A stretch of 64,000 nucleotides of DNA from JBBQFI01 sp038321775 (GCA_038321775.1 JBBQFI010000001.1:372001-436000), one strand, 5' to 3'. Counted from the first letter of the stretch, positions 51,951 through 61,736 are shown. Program-made: numbers and translations. The notes: generated by a model from the letters alone, not told the origin.

Positions 51951-53263
51951 TGTCGATGACCCTCCGTTTTCGGCATTGGCATTTGCATGCCACCTTCGCC
52001 GGCTGCGCCCTTGAGCTGGCTCTCGCTATCGAGCAGAAAATTGCCGTCGACGACTACCTGCTCGCTGCCTTCCAGTCCCTTTGCGACGACAACTCGCTCG
52101 CCGCTCTTCGCGCCGAGCTCGATTTCTCTAGGCGCAAAGACGCCTTTCTCCGCCTGCACAAAAACATACTTGCGCTTTCCCGTGTCGAAGACTGCGCTCG
52201 CCGGAATGGTGAGCTGATTGCCGAGAGCCGACTCAACGGTCACGCTGGCATACATGCCGGGCTTGAGCAGCGCATCGGAGTTTTGCAGAACCACGCGCAC
52301 TTTGGCCGTGCGAGTTTTGTTTTGCAGATAAGGATAAATGAAAGAAACCTCGCCCTCGAACGTTTTGCCGGGATAGGCATCGACTGTGATGCTCGCTTTC
52401 TGTCCGACTTTGATGAGCGACAGTTCGTACTCGTAAAATTCCGCATCGATCCAAACATCCGAAAGATCCGCAATCCGATAGAGCAGCATTCCCGGATTGA
52501 TCATCTGACTTGGAAGAACATTTTTTTCGACGACAACGCCGGTCATGGGCGCAGTCAGCTCGAGTGTGTTTTTCGCGATGCCGGATTTTTCCAGCGCTTT
52601 GATTTGCGCTTCGTTGATGTCCCAAAGTTCGAGCCGCTTGCGCGCTGACTGAAGCAAGGAGTCGGCGGCTTTGTTATTCGCCGCAGAAAATTTGCGCATC
52701 TCGGCGCTCAAACCTGTGGCTTTGCTCGGGCCACGCGTTTGTTCATACGCGAGCAAATATTCCTGCTGCGCGGAATAAAGGTCAGGGCTATAGAGCGCGA
52801 GCAAAGGCTCGCCCGCCTTTACCGGTTGCCCCGGTTTATCGACATAGAGTTTTTGAACCCAGCCTTTAACCTTGCTGTTTAAATCAGCGACCTTGGTTTC
52901 GTCATAGGTGATCGATCCAACTGCGCGGACCGTCCTGGCCGCTTCCTCGCGTTCCACCGACGCGACCCGAATATTGATGAGTTGTTGCTGCACATCCGTT
53001 AGTTGCACTGGAGCGCGGCCGGCAATTCCTTTCTCCTTTACCTGCTTGACCGGCTGCAGCTCCATTCCGCAAATCGGGCAAGTGCCGGGATGATCCGAGA
53101 CAACGTTCGGATGCATCGAGCATTGGTAGAGTTGCTTTCCGCTCGTTGATTGCGCGGTCGTGTTCGACTGCATTTCCATTGGCGGTGCGTTTGTTTTTTT
53201 GGAACAACCGACACCGAAAAGAACGATCACGGAGGTAAGTAAAGTTCTCGTTAGGCTAATCAT
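51947..53263 (-). CDS. cusB: CusB-type membrane fusion protein with N-terminal metal-binding module
   Basis: 438 aa. A lipoprotein signal ends in LFGVGCSKK. Next comes a heavy-metal-binding module (YQCSMHPNVVSDHPGTCPIC) at about residues 45-75, then the adaptor: barrel-sandwich hybrid (VGSITYDETKVADLNSKVKG), alpha-hairpin (AQQEYLLAYEQTRG), and beta-barrel (VWIDAEFYEYELSLIKVGQK). The ATG at 53263 overlaps the cusC stop (ATGA) and is preferred over the frame's earlier start. It links CusA to CusC, and the module probably hands metal to the pump. Confidence 0.94.
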   Translation of the reverse strand: MISLTRTLLTSVIVLFGVGCSKKTNAPPMEMQSNTTAQSTSGKQLYQCSMHPNVVSDHPGTCPICGMELQPVKQVKEKGIAGRAPVQLTDVQQQLINIRVASVEREEAARTVRAVGSITYDETKVADLNSKVKGWVQKLYVDKPGQPVKAGEPLLALYSPDLYSAQQEYLLAYEQTRGPSKATGLSAEMRKFSAANNKAADSLLQSARKRLELWDINEAQIKALEKSGIAKNTLELTAPMTGVVVEKNVLPSQMINPGMLLYRIADLSDVWIDAEFYEYELSLIKVGQKASITVDAYPGKTFEGEVSFIYPYLQNKTRTAKVRVVLQNSDALLKPGMYASVTVESALGNQLTIPASAVFDTGKRKYVFVQAEKGVFAPREIELGAKSGERVVVAKGLEGSEQVVVDGNFLLDSESQLKGAAGEGGMQMPMPKTEGHRH

Positions 53264-54570
53264 TTCGATTCTCTGTCTTTCCATTTTGCGACTTCGGTTA
53301 AATCCATGCCGATTGCGCGTTCGAGTTGCGCCATGGCGCGAGCCAGATCGGCTTGGCTCATGACGGCGCCGAGTCGCAAGGCCAGCAGCGCACGCTCGCT
53401 GTCGAGCAAATCGATAAAATTACTTTTGGCCGATTCGTATCCGGCGCGCGTGGCGTCGAAACTCTGCTGGGCCTGCGGCAGCAGGCTCTGTCGATAAAGC
53501 AGCAATTGATCGTGCAACGTCTGGGCTCGGAACCAGGCCGATTGCACATCGGCCTGCACTTTGTTGCGAAAATCAAGAGCAGCGGCGCGGCTCTGCTCGA
53601 GGTGTTTGGCCGCCTCTCGTTCTTCCGCCTTCAATTTCCCGAACCAGATCGGAACGCTGACGCTGACCGAGCCCATCACGGCGTCGTGTCCGTTATCTGG
53701 CGGATTCGAAAAAATGTTTCGATTCACTTGCGTGTAGTCGACTCCGAAAGTGAAATCGGGAAACCGATCCATCCGCGCCAAAGAGAGTCCGGTTCGATCG
53801 CGATCAATCGCAACGCCAGCCTCTTGCAATTCCTGCCGATATTGCATCGCGATCGCAATGGCACGGGAACGTTCGGGCAATGGGAGCGTTGGCAAGTCCG
53901 AAGCCGCTTCAAATTGCGAATCCTGCGGCGCGCTCCGCAACGCATTCAACTGCGCCAGCGCAGCTTCACGTTGTTGCGTCAGATCAAGCAACCGTTTCTG
54001 AATTTCCGCGGTCGCTAGCTGCGCCCGCAGCACGTCGGGCTGCTGCGCTTCGCCGCTTTCATAGCGCGCCTGACTCGTCGTCGTGACATTGCCGAGGAGC
54101 GATAACTCGGAGTTCAGAATTTCGCGCGAACGATCGACTTGATAGAGGTCGTAGTAACTGGTCTTCGTCTGCAGAATCAGATCGCGCGCGAGAGTCTGAT
54201 ATTCCCACGCCGCCATGATTGCTTCTTGTCGGCTCTTTCTGGCAGCGAGCGAAAGTTTGCCCGGAAACGGAATCTTCTGCGACGCGCCTACTCTTTGATT
54301 CTGCGCGCCGACACGCGTCTCGACGTTCTCGAAAAAATAGCCATAGCTCAGGACAGGGTCCGGAAGCGAGCCGGCGATGCGCGGCCGCTCCTTCATCGCT
54401 TCCCATTTCAGGCGCGCCGAGTTGAGCTGCGGATTGTTCGACAACACTTGTCGGACAACCGCATCCAGCTCGACTGGCGCAGACTTCTCACGCGTTACTT
54501 CGCGAGCGCGCGCAGTTCCAAAATGTAAAATTAAAAATAGACTAACGAATAAAAAATGTGTTGTTTTCAT
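53260..54570 (-). CDS. cusC: TolC-family outer-membrane channel (CusC-like)
   Basis: 436 aa. Signal peptide MKTTHFLFVSLFLILHFGTA, then two OEP repeats with the long coiled-coil hairpins of TolC proteins (LSNNPQLNSARLKWEAMKER; AGYESAKSNFIDLLDSERAL). KIPFPGKLSLAARKSRQEA is typical of the metal-efflux subgroup. It is first in cusC-cusB-cusA, each pair overlapping by four bases. It provides the exit duct through the outer membrane. Confidence 0.92.
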   Translation of the reverse strand: MKTTHFLFVSLFLILHFGTARAREVTREKSAPVELDAVVRQVLSNNPQLNSARLKWEAMKERPRIAGSLPDPVLSYGYFFENVETRVGAQNQRVGASQKIPFPGKLSLAARKSRQEAIMAAWEYQTLARDLILQTKTSYYDLYQVDRSREILNSELSLLGNVTTTSQARYESGEAQQPDVLRAQLATAEIQKRLLDLTQQREAALAQLNALRSAPQDSQFEAASDLPTLPLPERSRAIAIAMQYRQELQEAGVAIDRDRTGLSLARMDRFPDFTFGVDYTQVNRNIFSNPPDNGHDAVMGSVSVSVPIWFGKLKAEEREAAKHLEQSRAAALDFRNKVQADVQSAWFRAQTLHDQLLLYRQSLLPQAQQSFDATRAGYESAKSNFIDLLDSERALLALRLGAVMSQADLARAMAQLERAIGMDLTEVAKWKDRESK

Positions 54571-54641
54571 TGATCCAAACGAACGGTTGAAGACAAGGCG
54601 TGCCGTTAAATGGGCACACCCCGGGCGTCAGCGTCCGTGGA

Positions 54642-54980
54642 TCAGATGAGAAACGTGCAGAGAACCGCGAGTTGCGGTGGCGAAGCGGTCAGCCCTTGCG
54701 CGTCTGACCGCAGAAAAGAGATTAAGACCGCTGGAAGCTCGCGTATCAACACCGGCAGCTCCGGCGCAAGCATTGTGATTGACGACGGATTGGAAACCGA
54801 CGGGGAGGTTGGTTGTGTCGGATTTTGCCGCGGCAACACACACGACTTCATCGTTGCGCAGCACTTGGTGCACTTCATCTGCACTGCTGCCGGCATGCTC
54901 AAGGCGCAGGTTTGCGCAGGTGTTTGTGGCGCAAGGATGAGCCCGAACACCAATAAAAGCGCGATCGCAAGCCGTCTCAT
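54642..54980 (-). CDS. small exported Cys-rich protein, about 112 aa
   Basis: Signal peptide MRRLAIALLLVFGLILAPQT. A Cys cluster follows directly: MKCTKCCATMKSCVLPRQN, giving C-x2-CC-x4-C, a plausible metal site. The remainder is Pro/Ser-rich then hydrophobic (LIRELPAVLISFL) with FLI at the end. Unrecognised family. Its position between copA and cusC on the same strand suggests a role in periplasmic copper handling. An alternative start is the ATG at 54998. Confidence 0.6.
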   Translation of the reverse strand: MRRLAIALLLVFGLILAPQTPAQTCALSMPAAVQMKCTKCCATMKSCVLPRQNPTQPTSPSVSNPSSITMLAPELPVLIRELPAVLISFLRSDAQGLTASPPQLAVLCTFLI

Positions 54981-55042
54981 CACTTCCATTGGTAGCACAT
55001 GGAGGGCCGCTCGTCGATTGAATCGGATAGAACGCGCATAGT

Positions 55043-57517
55043 TTACAAGGTCACCTTGCGCAAACGCAACGCGTTCGCGATTACTGAGACCGAGCTCAAA
55101 CTCATCGCGGCGCCTGCGATGATGGGGCTAAGCAGAATTCCAAACCACGGATAGAGAATTCCTGCGGCGATCGGGATGCCTAACGAGTTGTAGATAAACG
55201 CAAAGAAGAGGTTTTGGCGAATGTTGCTCATCATGGCGCGACTAAGGCGGACCGCTTTCTCGATGCCACGGAGGTCGCCTTTCAGGAGTGTGATGCCCGC
55301 GCTTTCCATGGCCACGTCGGTGCCGGTGCCCATGGCGATCCCGACGTCAGCCGCGGCGAGCGCGGGCGCGTCGTTGATTCCGTCGCCGGCCATTGCCACG
55401 ACTTCGTTTCGCTCGCGTAATGCGCGCACGCGCTCGTTCTTATGCTGCGGTTCGACGCCGGCTTCGATTTCGTCGATGCCGAGGTGGCCGGCGACGGCAC
55501 GTGCTGTGCGCTCGTTGTCGCCGGTCAGCATAATGATTTTCATGCCGAGTTGATGCAGCTGCTCGATTGCGGCGGGCGTCGATTCTTTGATCGGGTCGGC
55601 TACGGCAATGATGCCCATCGTCCGACCGTCCCAGGCGACGAAGATGACGCCATTGCCCTCCGCTTGCAGGTCGTCGGCGCGTTTCGCGAAGTTGTGCATC
55701 TCGTGAACGCCCTGGTCGTGGAGGAATTTCGGTTTGCCGACGACAACACGCCGTTCGCCGACACGACCGATCACTCCGCCGCCAGTGATTGATTCGAAAT
55801 CGGCGACCGCGGGAATCTCGATGCCGCGATCGGTGGCGCCCTTCACGAGTGCCTGGGCCAATGGATGCTCGCTGTTTTTCTCGACGGCAGCGGCAAGCGA
55901 GAGCAGTTCGTTCTCCGTTGTTGAATCAGCTACAACCATAGCTGTCACCGCCGGCCTGCCTTCGGTCAGCGTGCCCGTCTTATCGACGACGAGGGTGCGC
56001 ACCTTCTCCATCAATTCGATGGCTTCCGCTTTCTTGATCAAGACTCCGGCTTGCGCGCCGCGCCCGACTCCGACCATGACGGACATGGGCGTCGCCAAAC
56101 CAAGGGCGCATGGGCAGGCAATGATCAACACCGCAACGGCATTCACGATGGCATAGGCAAAGCGCGGCTCAGGGCCGAACACTGCCCAGATAGCGAAGGT
56201 GATGATCGCGATCGCGATCACCGCGGGAACAAACCAGCCGGCCACTTTATCGGCCAATCCTTGAATGGGCGCGCGGCTGCGCTGAGCTTGCGCGACCATC
56301 TCGACGATTTGCGAGAGAACGGTTTCGTTTCCGACCCGCTCCGCTTCGATCACGATGCTGCCCGTTTGATTAACCGTGCCGCCAGTGACGCGGTCGCCCG
56401 TCGCTTTCTGGACCGGCATCGACTCGCCCGTTATCATCGACTCATCGATGTTGGTCCGCCCGTCGATGACGCGCCCGTCCACCGGAACCTTCTCACCGGG
56501 CCGGACGCGGAGGTTGTCGCCCTTCTGAATTTCGTCGAGCGGCACCTCCTGCTCGCTGCCGTTGCGCACGATGTGCGCGACTTTCGGCGCGAGATCGAGC
56601 AGCGCGCGAATGGCGCTGCCGGTTCGACTGCGGGCACGCAGTTCAAGCACCTGGCCGAAGAGGACCAGAACGATAATGATAGCAGCGGACTCGAAGTAGA
56701 CTCCGATTTTCCCATGCTCCGCGAACGAGGGCGGAAAGATGTGCGGGAAAAGCATCACGACTGCGCTGTAGAAGTAGGCCGCGCCGACGCCGATCGCGAT
56801 GAGGGTAAACATGTTAAGCGAGCGATGGACAATCGACTGCCAACCGCGCTGGAAAAACGGCCAGCCGGCCCAGAGAACCACGGGTGTGGAGAAGACGAAT
56901 TGGATCCAGCGTGACGAATCGCTCGTCACCCAGCTTCCGTGGGCCAGGGCGGGAACGAGATGTGCCATCGCGAGCAGGAAGACAGGCAGCGCGAGTGCGC
57001 CGCCGATCCAGAACCGGCGTGTCATATCGCGCAGCTCGGTGTCGTCCTCTTCGTCACCGGCGACTACGCCTTTGGGCTCGAGTGTCATGCCACAGATGGG
57101 GCATTTGCCGGGGTGATCCTGCTCGATCTGCGGATGCATCGGGCAGGTGTAGATGGTCTTCGCTGAATCGCGGAAAGTTGGATTGCGTTCCAGGGCCATC
57201 CCGCACTTCGGACAACTGCCCGGTTTGTCGCTTTCTACGCCATCGCACATTGGACAGAAATATTTGCTCGCCGGTTTGCGGGCCGTCGCGACTTTCGCCG
57301 TCTCGTTAGGCGAATGATCGCCATCGTCGCAGCACGAATGCTCGCGGGTTGGTTCGTCGGTGCTCTTGCCGTGAGCGATGAATGCGTCCCGACAATGTTC
57401 GGAACAGAAATAGAATTTCTCCCCCTCGCGCTCGACGACTGCGGCTGCGTTTTCCGGATCGACTTTCATCCCGCAGATCGGGTCGGTGAATGTTTCGTTA
57501 GGCTTCATCATCGGCAT
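55043..57517 (-). CDS. copA: copper-translocating P1B-type ATPase with YHS and two CPMH modules
   Basis: About 824 aa. The N-terminus carries a YHS domain (DPICGMKVDPENAAAVV, FYFCSEHCRDAF), then two metal-binding modules (YFCPMCDGVESDKPGSCPKC; YTCPMHPQIEQDHPGKCPIC) in place of the usual HMA domains. The pump core has AGWPFFQRGWQS, the actuator loop MITGESMPV, the CPC ion site IACPCALGLATP, the phosphorylation motif DKTGTLTEG, HP in SEHPLAQ, and MAGDGINDAPALAAADVGIA. The ATG at 57517 has AAAGGTGAGG just before it. It exports Cu(I) or Ag(I) from the cytoplasm. Three dispersed 8-mers are in it. Confidence 0.95.
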   Translation of the reverse strand: MPMMKPNETFTDPICGMKVDPENAAAVVEREGEKFYFCSEHCRDAFIAHGKSTDEPTREHSCCDDGDHSPNETAKVATARKPASKYFCPMCDGVESDKPGSCPKCGMALERNPTFRDSAKTIYTCPMHPQIEQDHPGKCPICGMTLEPKGVVAGDEEDDTELRDMTRRFWIGGALALPVFLLAMAHLVPALAHGSWVTSDSSRWIQFVFSTPVVLWAGWPFFQRGWQSIVHRSLNMFTLIAIGVGAAYFYSAVVMLFPHIFPPSFAEHGKIGVYFESAAIIIVLVLFGQVLELRARSRTGSAIRALLDLAPKVAHIVRNGSEQEVPLDEIQKGDNLRVRPGEKVPVDGRVIDGRTNIDESMITGESMPVQKATGDRVTGGTVNQTGSIVIEAERVGNETVLSQIVEMVAQAQRSRAPIQGLADKVAGWFVPAVIAIAIITFAIWAVFGPEPRFAYAIVNAVAVLIIACPCALGLATPMSVMVGVGRGAQAGVLIKKAEAIELMEKVRTLVVDKTGTLTEGRPAVTAMVVADSTTENELLSLAAAVEKNSEHPLAQALVKGATDRGIEIPAVADFESITGGGVIGRVGERRVVVGKPKFLHDQGVHEMHNFAKRADDLQAEGNGVIFVAWDGRTMGIIAVADPIKESTPAAIEQLHQLGMKIIMLTGDNERTARAVAGHLGIDEIEAGVEPQHKNERVRALRERNEVVAMAGDGINDAPALAAADVGIAMGTGTDVAMESAGITLLKGDLRGIEKAVRLSRAMMSNIRQNLFFAFIYNSLGIPIAAGILYPWFGILLSPIIAGAAMSLSSVSVIANALRLRKVTL

Positions 57518-57580
57518 CCTCACCTTTCACTAGCTTCTCGATCAGACGCAAATCGCGCGGGAAGGAGATTGCCCGCAAAG

Positions 57581-58381
57581 TTACCGACCTCCGCCAAATG
57601 CAGCAGCAAGACCTAATCCCAAAGCAAACACCAAAAACGAGAACAGCGTCATCCAGACAAGACTGGCGCGTGAGACCTTCTCCCCATCATGATTTCTCTG
57701 CATGTTTTCATGGTCCATCGCAGGCTGCTCCGACGCACGCACGGTCATCATCCCGTGCTTCAAGTGATTGGATACCAGCCACCAGTTCATGGGGTAGGCC
57801 GTAATGAAGCCAACCAGCAGAGCCATGGACATAACGAACCAAAATGTCGGCCCGGAAGGATCGTGGCTTGCCGGAACGTGGTTCATCGCGAGCATCATCG
57901 TCGGGACCATGCCCGCCATGAGGCAGTTCATGGAGAGCAATTCGGGAAAAAATGTCTTGGAAAGTGCGTGCGCGTAGGAGCCGCCGGCCTCCGCACGCAT
58001 GAACAGCGACTGGAAGATCGTCCAGCCAAAACCGAACCCCAGGAGATACTCCAATGTGATATCCGAGACTTCGGGCAGATGGACAAGACTGGCGATGACA
58101 GCACCAGCCAAAATACCCACGCCGTCGCCCGCCACACAGTGCATCGTCGAACCGAGCACCTGCCGCCAGCGTGTGGCCACATAGCGTTCATGCAGTCCCG
58201 GCAGTGGTTCGCGGCAGCCGAGCACGTAAAGAAAGGCACCCAATGGCCCAATGTAGGCAGTGAGTAACATGAAGCCCCATTTGAGGACCGGAGATTCGGG
58301 TGTGGTTCGAATATCAATCGCTACAAACAACAGCGAGAGCGCAGTCAGCAGAAACCACAACAGCATCACGCCCTCAAGCAT
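57581..58381 (-). CDS. DUF4396 multi-pass membrane protein
   Basis: 266 aa with about seven membrane helices. Blocks TMHCVAGDGVGILAGAVIAS, LEYLLGFGFGWTIFQSLFM, NCLMAGMVPTMMLAM and FITAYPMNWWLVSNHLKHGM match DUF4396, a family often coded beside copper P-type ATPases. Conserved His and Met residues within the helices (MHC, NHVPASHD, HLKHGMM) suggest metal binding or transport, but no function is proven. It is 63 bases upstream of copA on the same strand and probably in its operon. Confidence 0.85.
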   Translation of the reverse strand: MLEGVMLLWFLLTALSLLFVAIDIRTTPESPVLKWGFMLLTAYIGPLGAFLYVLGCREPLPGLHERYVATRWRQVLGSTMHCVAGDGVGILAGAVIASLVHLPEVSDITLEYLLGFGFGWTIFQSLFMRAEAGGSYAHALSKTFFPELLSMNCLMAGMVPTMMLAMNHVPASHDPSGPTFWFVMSMALLVGFITAYPMNWWLVSNHLKHGMMTVRASEQPAMDHENMQRNHDGEKVSRASLVWMTLFSFLVFALGLGLAAAFGGGR

Positions 58382-58519
58382 TCCGGTGCTCCGTTCTTAG
58401 TGCGGAATTCGTATCCACAAGGGCGACTAGAACTCTGTGAGTCATTCTATTGATTGTTTGTCGCAAGGATTCATCCGGGCGCATCACGCTCTTTCACGGT
58501 CTCAGTCTCGGGTGCATCA

Positions 58520-59035
58520 TCAATCCATGTCCGTTTCTTTCGCCGCGCTTTCTGGCGCGGGTTCATCCTTGCTCCGAAATTCCGGATGTCGCACCTTGCC
58601 GCCCGCATATGCGATCCACCCTCCTACCCCAAGCGTCGCGAGACCGAATATGAGCGTCGCGACTGCGAGAGGAACCAATGAGTGTGGCCACTTAATTGGA
58701 AGGATGATTGCAGCGACGGCTAACAGCGCGAGCGCATAGAAGACGTAGATTAACTTCTCTGCGCGATGCATGTGCGTGTTAAGCCACGCGTCGCCTTCGG
58801 TATTCACCATTGAGTAAACGCGGTCATACCCTTTCTCGCCGTAGCTATAAACCGGCCACGCCATCGCGGCGCTAAAGGCGACCGCGACTAAGGTCGGAAT
58901 GAGCGCTGATCGAACACGAAAGAAGAGCGCGACGATAAGCGCGACGACCCCAACCGCGAGGCCGTAAACCGGAATCGGATTTATCAGGACATGGACGTAT
59001 TCTGGCTGACTGAGATGTTGAAAGAAGTGACTCAT
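58520..59035 (-). CDS. membrane protein of unknown function, 171 aa
   Basis: Four hydrophobic segments (PVYGLAVGVVALIVALFF, LIPTLVAVAFSAAMAWPV, LIYVFYALALLAVAAIILPI, LVPLAVATLIFGLATLGVGG). A loop between TM2 and TM3 contains NTHMHRAEKLIY, whose His residues could bind haem or metal. The layout resembles DUF2231-like membrane proteins, but the match is not certain. The C-terminus is short and charged. The gene is on the strand of the copper operon; the 138 bases to DUF4396 hold nothing clear. Confidence 0.7.
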   Translation of the reverse strand: MSHFFQHLSQPEYVHVLINPIPVYGLAVGVVALIVALFFRVRSALIPTLVAVAFSAAMAWPVYSYGEKGYDRVYSMVNTEGDAWLNTHMHRAEKLIYVFYALALLAVAAIILPIKWPHSLVPLAVATLIFGLATLGVGGWIAYAGGKVRHPEFRSKDEPAPESAAKETDMD

Positions 59036-59059
59036 AGGCTTGCTGCTTGAGCTCGATGC

Positions 59060-59443
59060 CTACTTAACGATCTCAGCGTTCTCGATCATGTTGACGCCAT
59101 CGCGGGAAGTGACCTTTCCTTTAACGGTAATCTCTTTCGCGGCGTACTGAGCTAGCTCACTGTTCATCGGCTTGTGCTCGCCGATCAGTAGGTAAGTCTT
59201 GCCGTCCGCGGCTTTCAGTCCGACCGGCAATCCACTTTCGATGCACTTCTTTGCGCAATCGGCATGCTTTTGGCCGGTGGCGCCGTGATCGACGTAGCAA
59301 GCCATGTCGATGACCTCACCTTTGATGGTAGCTTCTTTTCCCTTATCTCCGTGATCCTCGCCCTCATGAGCGCGAGCGGTAGCCGATACAACGGCGAAGG
59401 CGGTGGCGCAGGCTAACGTGAGAATGATGTTTATGTGTTTCAT
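59060..59443 (-). CDS. conserved periplasmic protein with MACY-x-H...C-x3-C motif
   Basis: 127 aa with a signal peptide (LTLACATAFAVVSATARA) and a His-rich mature start (HEGEDHGDKG). The central block EVIDMACYVDHGATGQKH and ADCAKKCIESGLPVGL has three Cys and two His in a pattern seen in a widespread family of unknown function. The C-terminus is an OB-like beta domain (KEITVKGKVTSRDGVNMIEN). It lies 24 bases after the membrane-protein gene and on the copper-operon strand. Metal or cofactor binding at the Cys/His site is inferred. Confidence 0.75.
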   Translation of the reverse strand: MKHINIILTLACATAFAVVSATARAHEGEDHGDKGKEATIKGEVIDMACYVDHGATGQKHADCAKKCIESGLPVGLKAADGKTYLLIGEHKPMNSELAQYAAKEITVKGKVTSRDGVNMIENAEIVK

Positions 59444-59509
59444 TGTTTGGTTCTTTCTGGTTTCTCGTTCTCTGTTGGTGTTGAAGTTTTGGTAGTTGAG
59501 ATCGCGGGA

Positions 59510-59908
59510 CTATTTCTTGATCTCTCCGCACCCGGCCATTTCTTTGCCGAGGTAAAGGTTAGAAATCTTATCCGACGTTTGAATCCAATCCTTCTTAGCC
59601 ATCGGGCAGTGGATGACGTAAAAGCCGGATTGGCCAGAGGCGAGCTTCTCGGCCTTCTTACTGAGTTGCACGAAACTGGCGCGCGCGTCATCGAGCGACA
59701 GACTCTTCGCAACGTCGGTACCGGTTTCGCCTAACGAAGCGGCAGGTTCCTTCGCCTGCGTGAGGTTGTCCGCGGCTAATGCGGCCCGAACTTTTTCGTA
59801 GCTGTCGAGGAAGGCTTTGTCGTCTGGCGATAAGGTCGCTGCCCAAAGTGGCGCGACGATGAGGAAAATCGTGGGAACGAGGATCGTTGATTTGAGTTTT
59901 GTTTTCAT
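59510..59908 (-). CDS. exported DUF3347-like protein
   Basis: 132 aa from the ATG at 59908 (MKTKLKSTILVPTIFLIVAP, cleavage near LWA). The helical mature part (DKAFLDSYEKVRAALAADNL, FVQLSKKAEKL) ends in IHCPMAKKDWIQTSD and YLGKEMAGCGEIKK. The CPMA-x(n)-C-G ending is typical of DUF3347 domains, which often follow CusB-type adaptor domains and may bind metal. The frame's 30 upstream codons have no signal. It is 34 bases downstream of the NTF2-like gene. Confidence 0.75.
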   Translation of the reverse strand: MKTKLKSTILVPTIFLIVAPLWAATLSPDDKAFLDSYEKVRAALAADNLTQAKEPAASLGETGTDVAKSLSLDDARASFVQLSKKAEKLASGQSGFYVIHCPMAKKDWIQTSDKISNLYLGKEMAGCGEIKK

Positions 59909-59942
59909 GTGGTTCGTTAGGTTGTTTGGTTGACGAAATGGA

Positions 59943-60410
59943 TTATTCCTTGACCGCTTTGTGACTCGACCAATGGATGGTGCGAATTCGCCAGCCATCC
60001 GCGGTGCGCGTCAGGATGACGGTCTCTCCCGCCACGTTGTCGATCGCTTTGTCGTGAAACTTTCCCATCACCCGGAAAGTGCTCGTGACCCAGGCGACAT
60101 CTCCGGCCTGCGCAATCTTGCGACTCGTCTGCTTCCCGGGAACCTCACGCGCAAAAGAGATATCCTCCTTCAGATGCTCGCTCTGATATTCCGCCCGCGT
60201 TTGCACTGTTCCCGCTTCGACGATGAGAGCATCTGGAGACAGGAGTGACATCGCGCGCGCTTCGTCGCCCGCGGCGAGAGCTTGATGAAAGGCGTCGGCC
60301 GCGGCGGTGATTGCGGTTGCATCGGGCGACGACGATTCACTGCGAGCAGGGAAACTCGCGAACAAAAACGCAAGAGCACTAATGAGAGCGGTAAGATAGG
60401 ATCGGTTCAT
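59943..60410 (-). CDS. exported NTF2-like (SnoaL/DUF4440-type) protein
   Basis: 155 aa. A signal peptide (ALISALAFLFASFPARS) is followed by the cone-shaped NTF2 fold: AADAFHQALAAGDEARAMSL, LSPDALIVEAG, and at the end TVILTRTADGWRIRTIHWSS. The cavity of such proteins binds small ligands; no catalytic set is clear. The ATG overlaps the multicopper oxidase stop (ATGA), so it is translated with the oxidase in the copper operon. Confidence 0.82.
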   Translation of the reverse strand: MNRSYLTALISALAFLFASFPARSESSSPDATAITAAADAFHQALAAGDEARAMSLLSPDALIVEAGTVQTRAEYQSEHLKEDISFAREVPGKQTSRKIAQAGDVAWVTSTFRVMGKFHDKAIDNVAGETVILTRTADGWRIRTIHWSSHKAVKE

Positions 60411-61726
60411 GAAGGATGATGGTGGGAATGTTCGTTAGGCGGCGGGTTCGGAGATTTACTACCAGAGATCGGTGATGCGACGGTTCCCGGCGGATTCTGA
60501 TACCAACCCGGGTCGTCATAACTGGTGATTCCATCTCGGACCTTCAGGATGGTGAACATTCCACCCATCTCGATCGGTCCGAATTGGCCGGTGCCGACCA
60601 TCATTGGCAGCGTGTTGCGCGGGCCCGGCATCATATCGGTCATCGCCGACATGTCGTGCATACCAGCTTCGCCCATCGCCATGTAGCCAGGGACGAGTTT
60701 ACTGATTTTCTGCCCGACACTTTTTTGATCGACGCCGATTACGTTGGGAACTTCGTGACTCATCGTATTCATGGCGTGGTGGTTCTTATGACAGTGAAAT
60801 GGCCAGTCGCCGGGATTGTCGGCGACGAATTCAACCGTGCGCGTTGTGCCCGGCGGCACATTCACCGTCGCTTCGGGCCACCAGGCGGTTTTTGGAATAG
60901 GCCCGCCATCGGTTTCCACCACCCACCAACGATGGCCATGAAAATGAATCGGATGACTATCCATGCTCAGGTTCGCGAAGCTGACCCGCACGCGGTCGTT
61001 TAACCTAACGACTAGCGGATCTGTGCCCGGCCAGACGCGGCTGTTGAAAGTGAAGAGATCGAAGTCAGTCATGACGTTGGGATTCGGCGTGAACGTGCCC
61101 GGCGGAATCGCCCATTCCTGGAGGAAGATGAGGAAATGGCGATGGACTGGCTCGGGGTAACCGTCTTTGGGATGGATGAGGAAAAAGCCCTGCATCCCCA
61201 TCGCCATCTGGATCATTTCGTCGGAGTGCGGGTGATACATCTGCGCGCCGTGTTGCCGGAGCGTGAATTCGTAAGCGTAGGTCTCTCCCGGCGGAATATG
61301 CTTCTGGGTGACGCCGCCGACACCGTCCATTCCGTTAGGCAAAAGCACGCCGTGCCAATGCACCGTAGTGGACTCAGCGAGTTTATTGGTGACGAGAATG
61401 CGAACGCGATCGCCTTCCACCGCTTCGATCGTTGGGCCCGGTGTCTGTCCATTGTAACCCCAGCAATTGACCATCATGCCCGGAGCGAACTCGCGTCTCA
61501 CCGGTTCGGCCACGAGATGGAATTCTTTCACGCCACCCTTCATGACCCACGGCAGCGATGATCCGTTAGGCGTTACCACCGGTCGATAATTTGCCTTTCC
61601 GCCCGGCGAAGGAGTCGGTGTTGCTTGCGCCGCCAACACAGTTGCTCCGCCGGCAATGCGTTGGGCCAACGCCGAAGCGCCAAAAAGCGCCGCGGTTCCT
61701 GAGAACAATTTTCGTCGAGTAATCAT
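60407..61726 (-). CDS. periplasmic multicopper oxidase
   Basis: 439 aa. A twin-arginine-like signal (MITRRKLFSGTAALFGASAL) suggests Tat export. Copper ligands are present in STTVHWHGVLLPNGMDG, QMYHPHSDE, SHPIHFHGHRWWV and the type 1 site WPFHCHKNHHAMNTM. Met/His-rich stretches (GEAGMHDMSAMTDMMPGP; HSHHHPS at the end) would bind extra Cu. Such enzymes oxidise Cu(I) to the less toxic Cu(II). It lies between a TolC-type lipoprotein and the NTF2-like gene, all on one strand with tiny gaps. Confidence 0.93.
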   Translation of the reverse strand: MITRRKLFSGTAALFGASALAQRIAGGATVLAAQATPTPSPGGKANYRPVVTPNGSSLPWVMKGGVKEFHLVAEPVRREFAPGMMVNCWGYNGQTPGPTIEAVEGDRVRILVTNKLAESTTVHWHGVLLPNGMDGVGGVTQKHIPPGETYAYEFTLRQHGAQMYHPHSDEMIQMAMGMQGFFLIHPKDGYPEPVHRHFLIFLQEWAIPPGTFTPNPNVMTDFDLFTFNSRVWPGTDPLVVRLNDRVRVSFANLSMDSHPIHFHGHRWWVVETDGGPIPKTAWWPEATVNVPPGTTRTVEFVADNPGDWPFHCHKNHHAMNTMSHEVPNVIGVDQKSVGQKISKLVPGYMAMGEAGMHDMSAMTDMMPGPRNTLPMMVGTGQFGPIEMGGMFTILKVRDGITSYDDPGWYQNPPGTVASPISGSKSPNPPPNEHSHHHPS

Positions 61727-61736
61727 AGGTATGTCT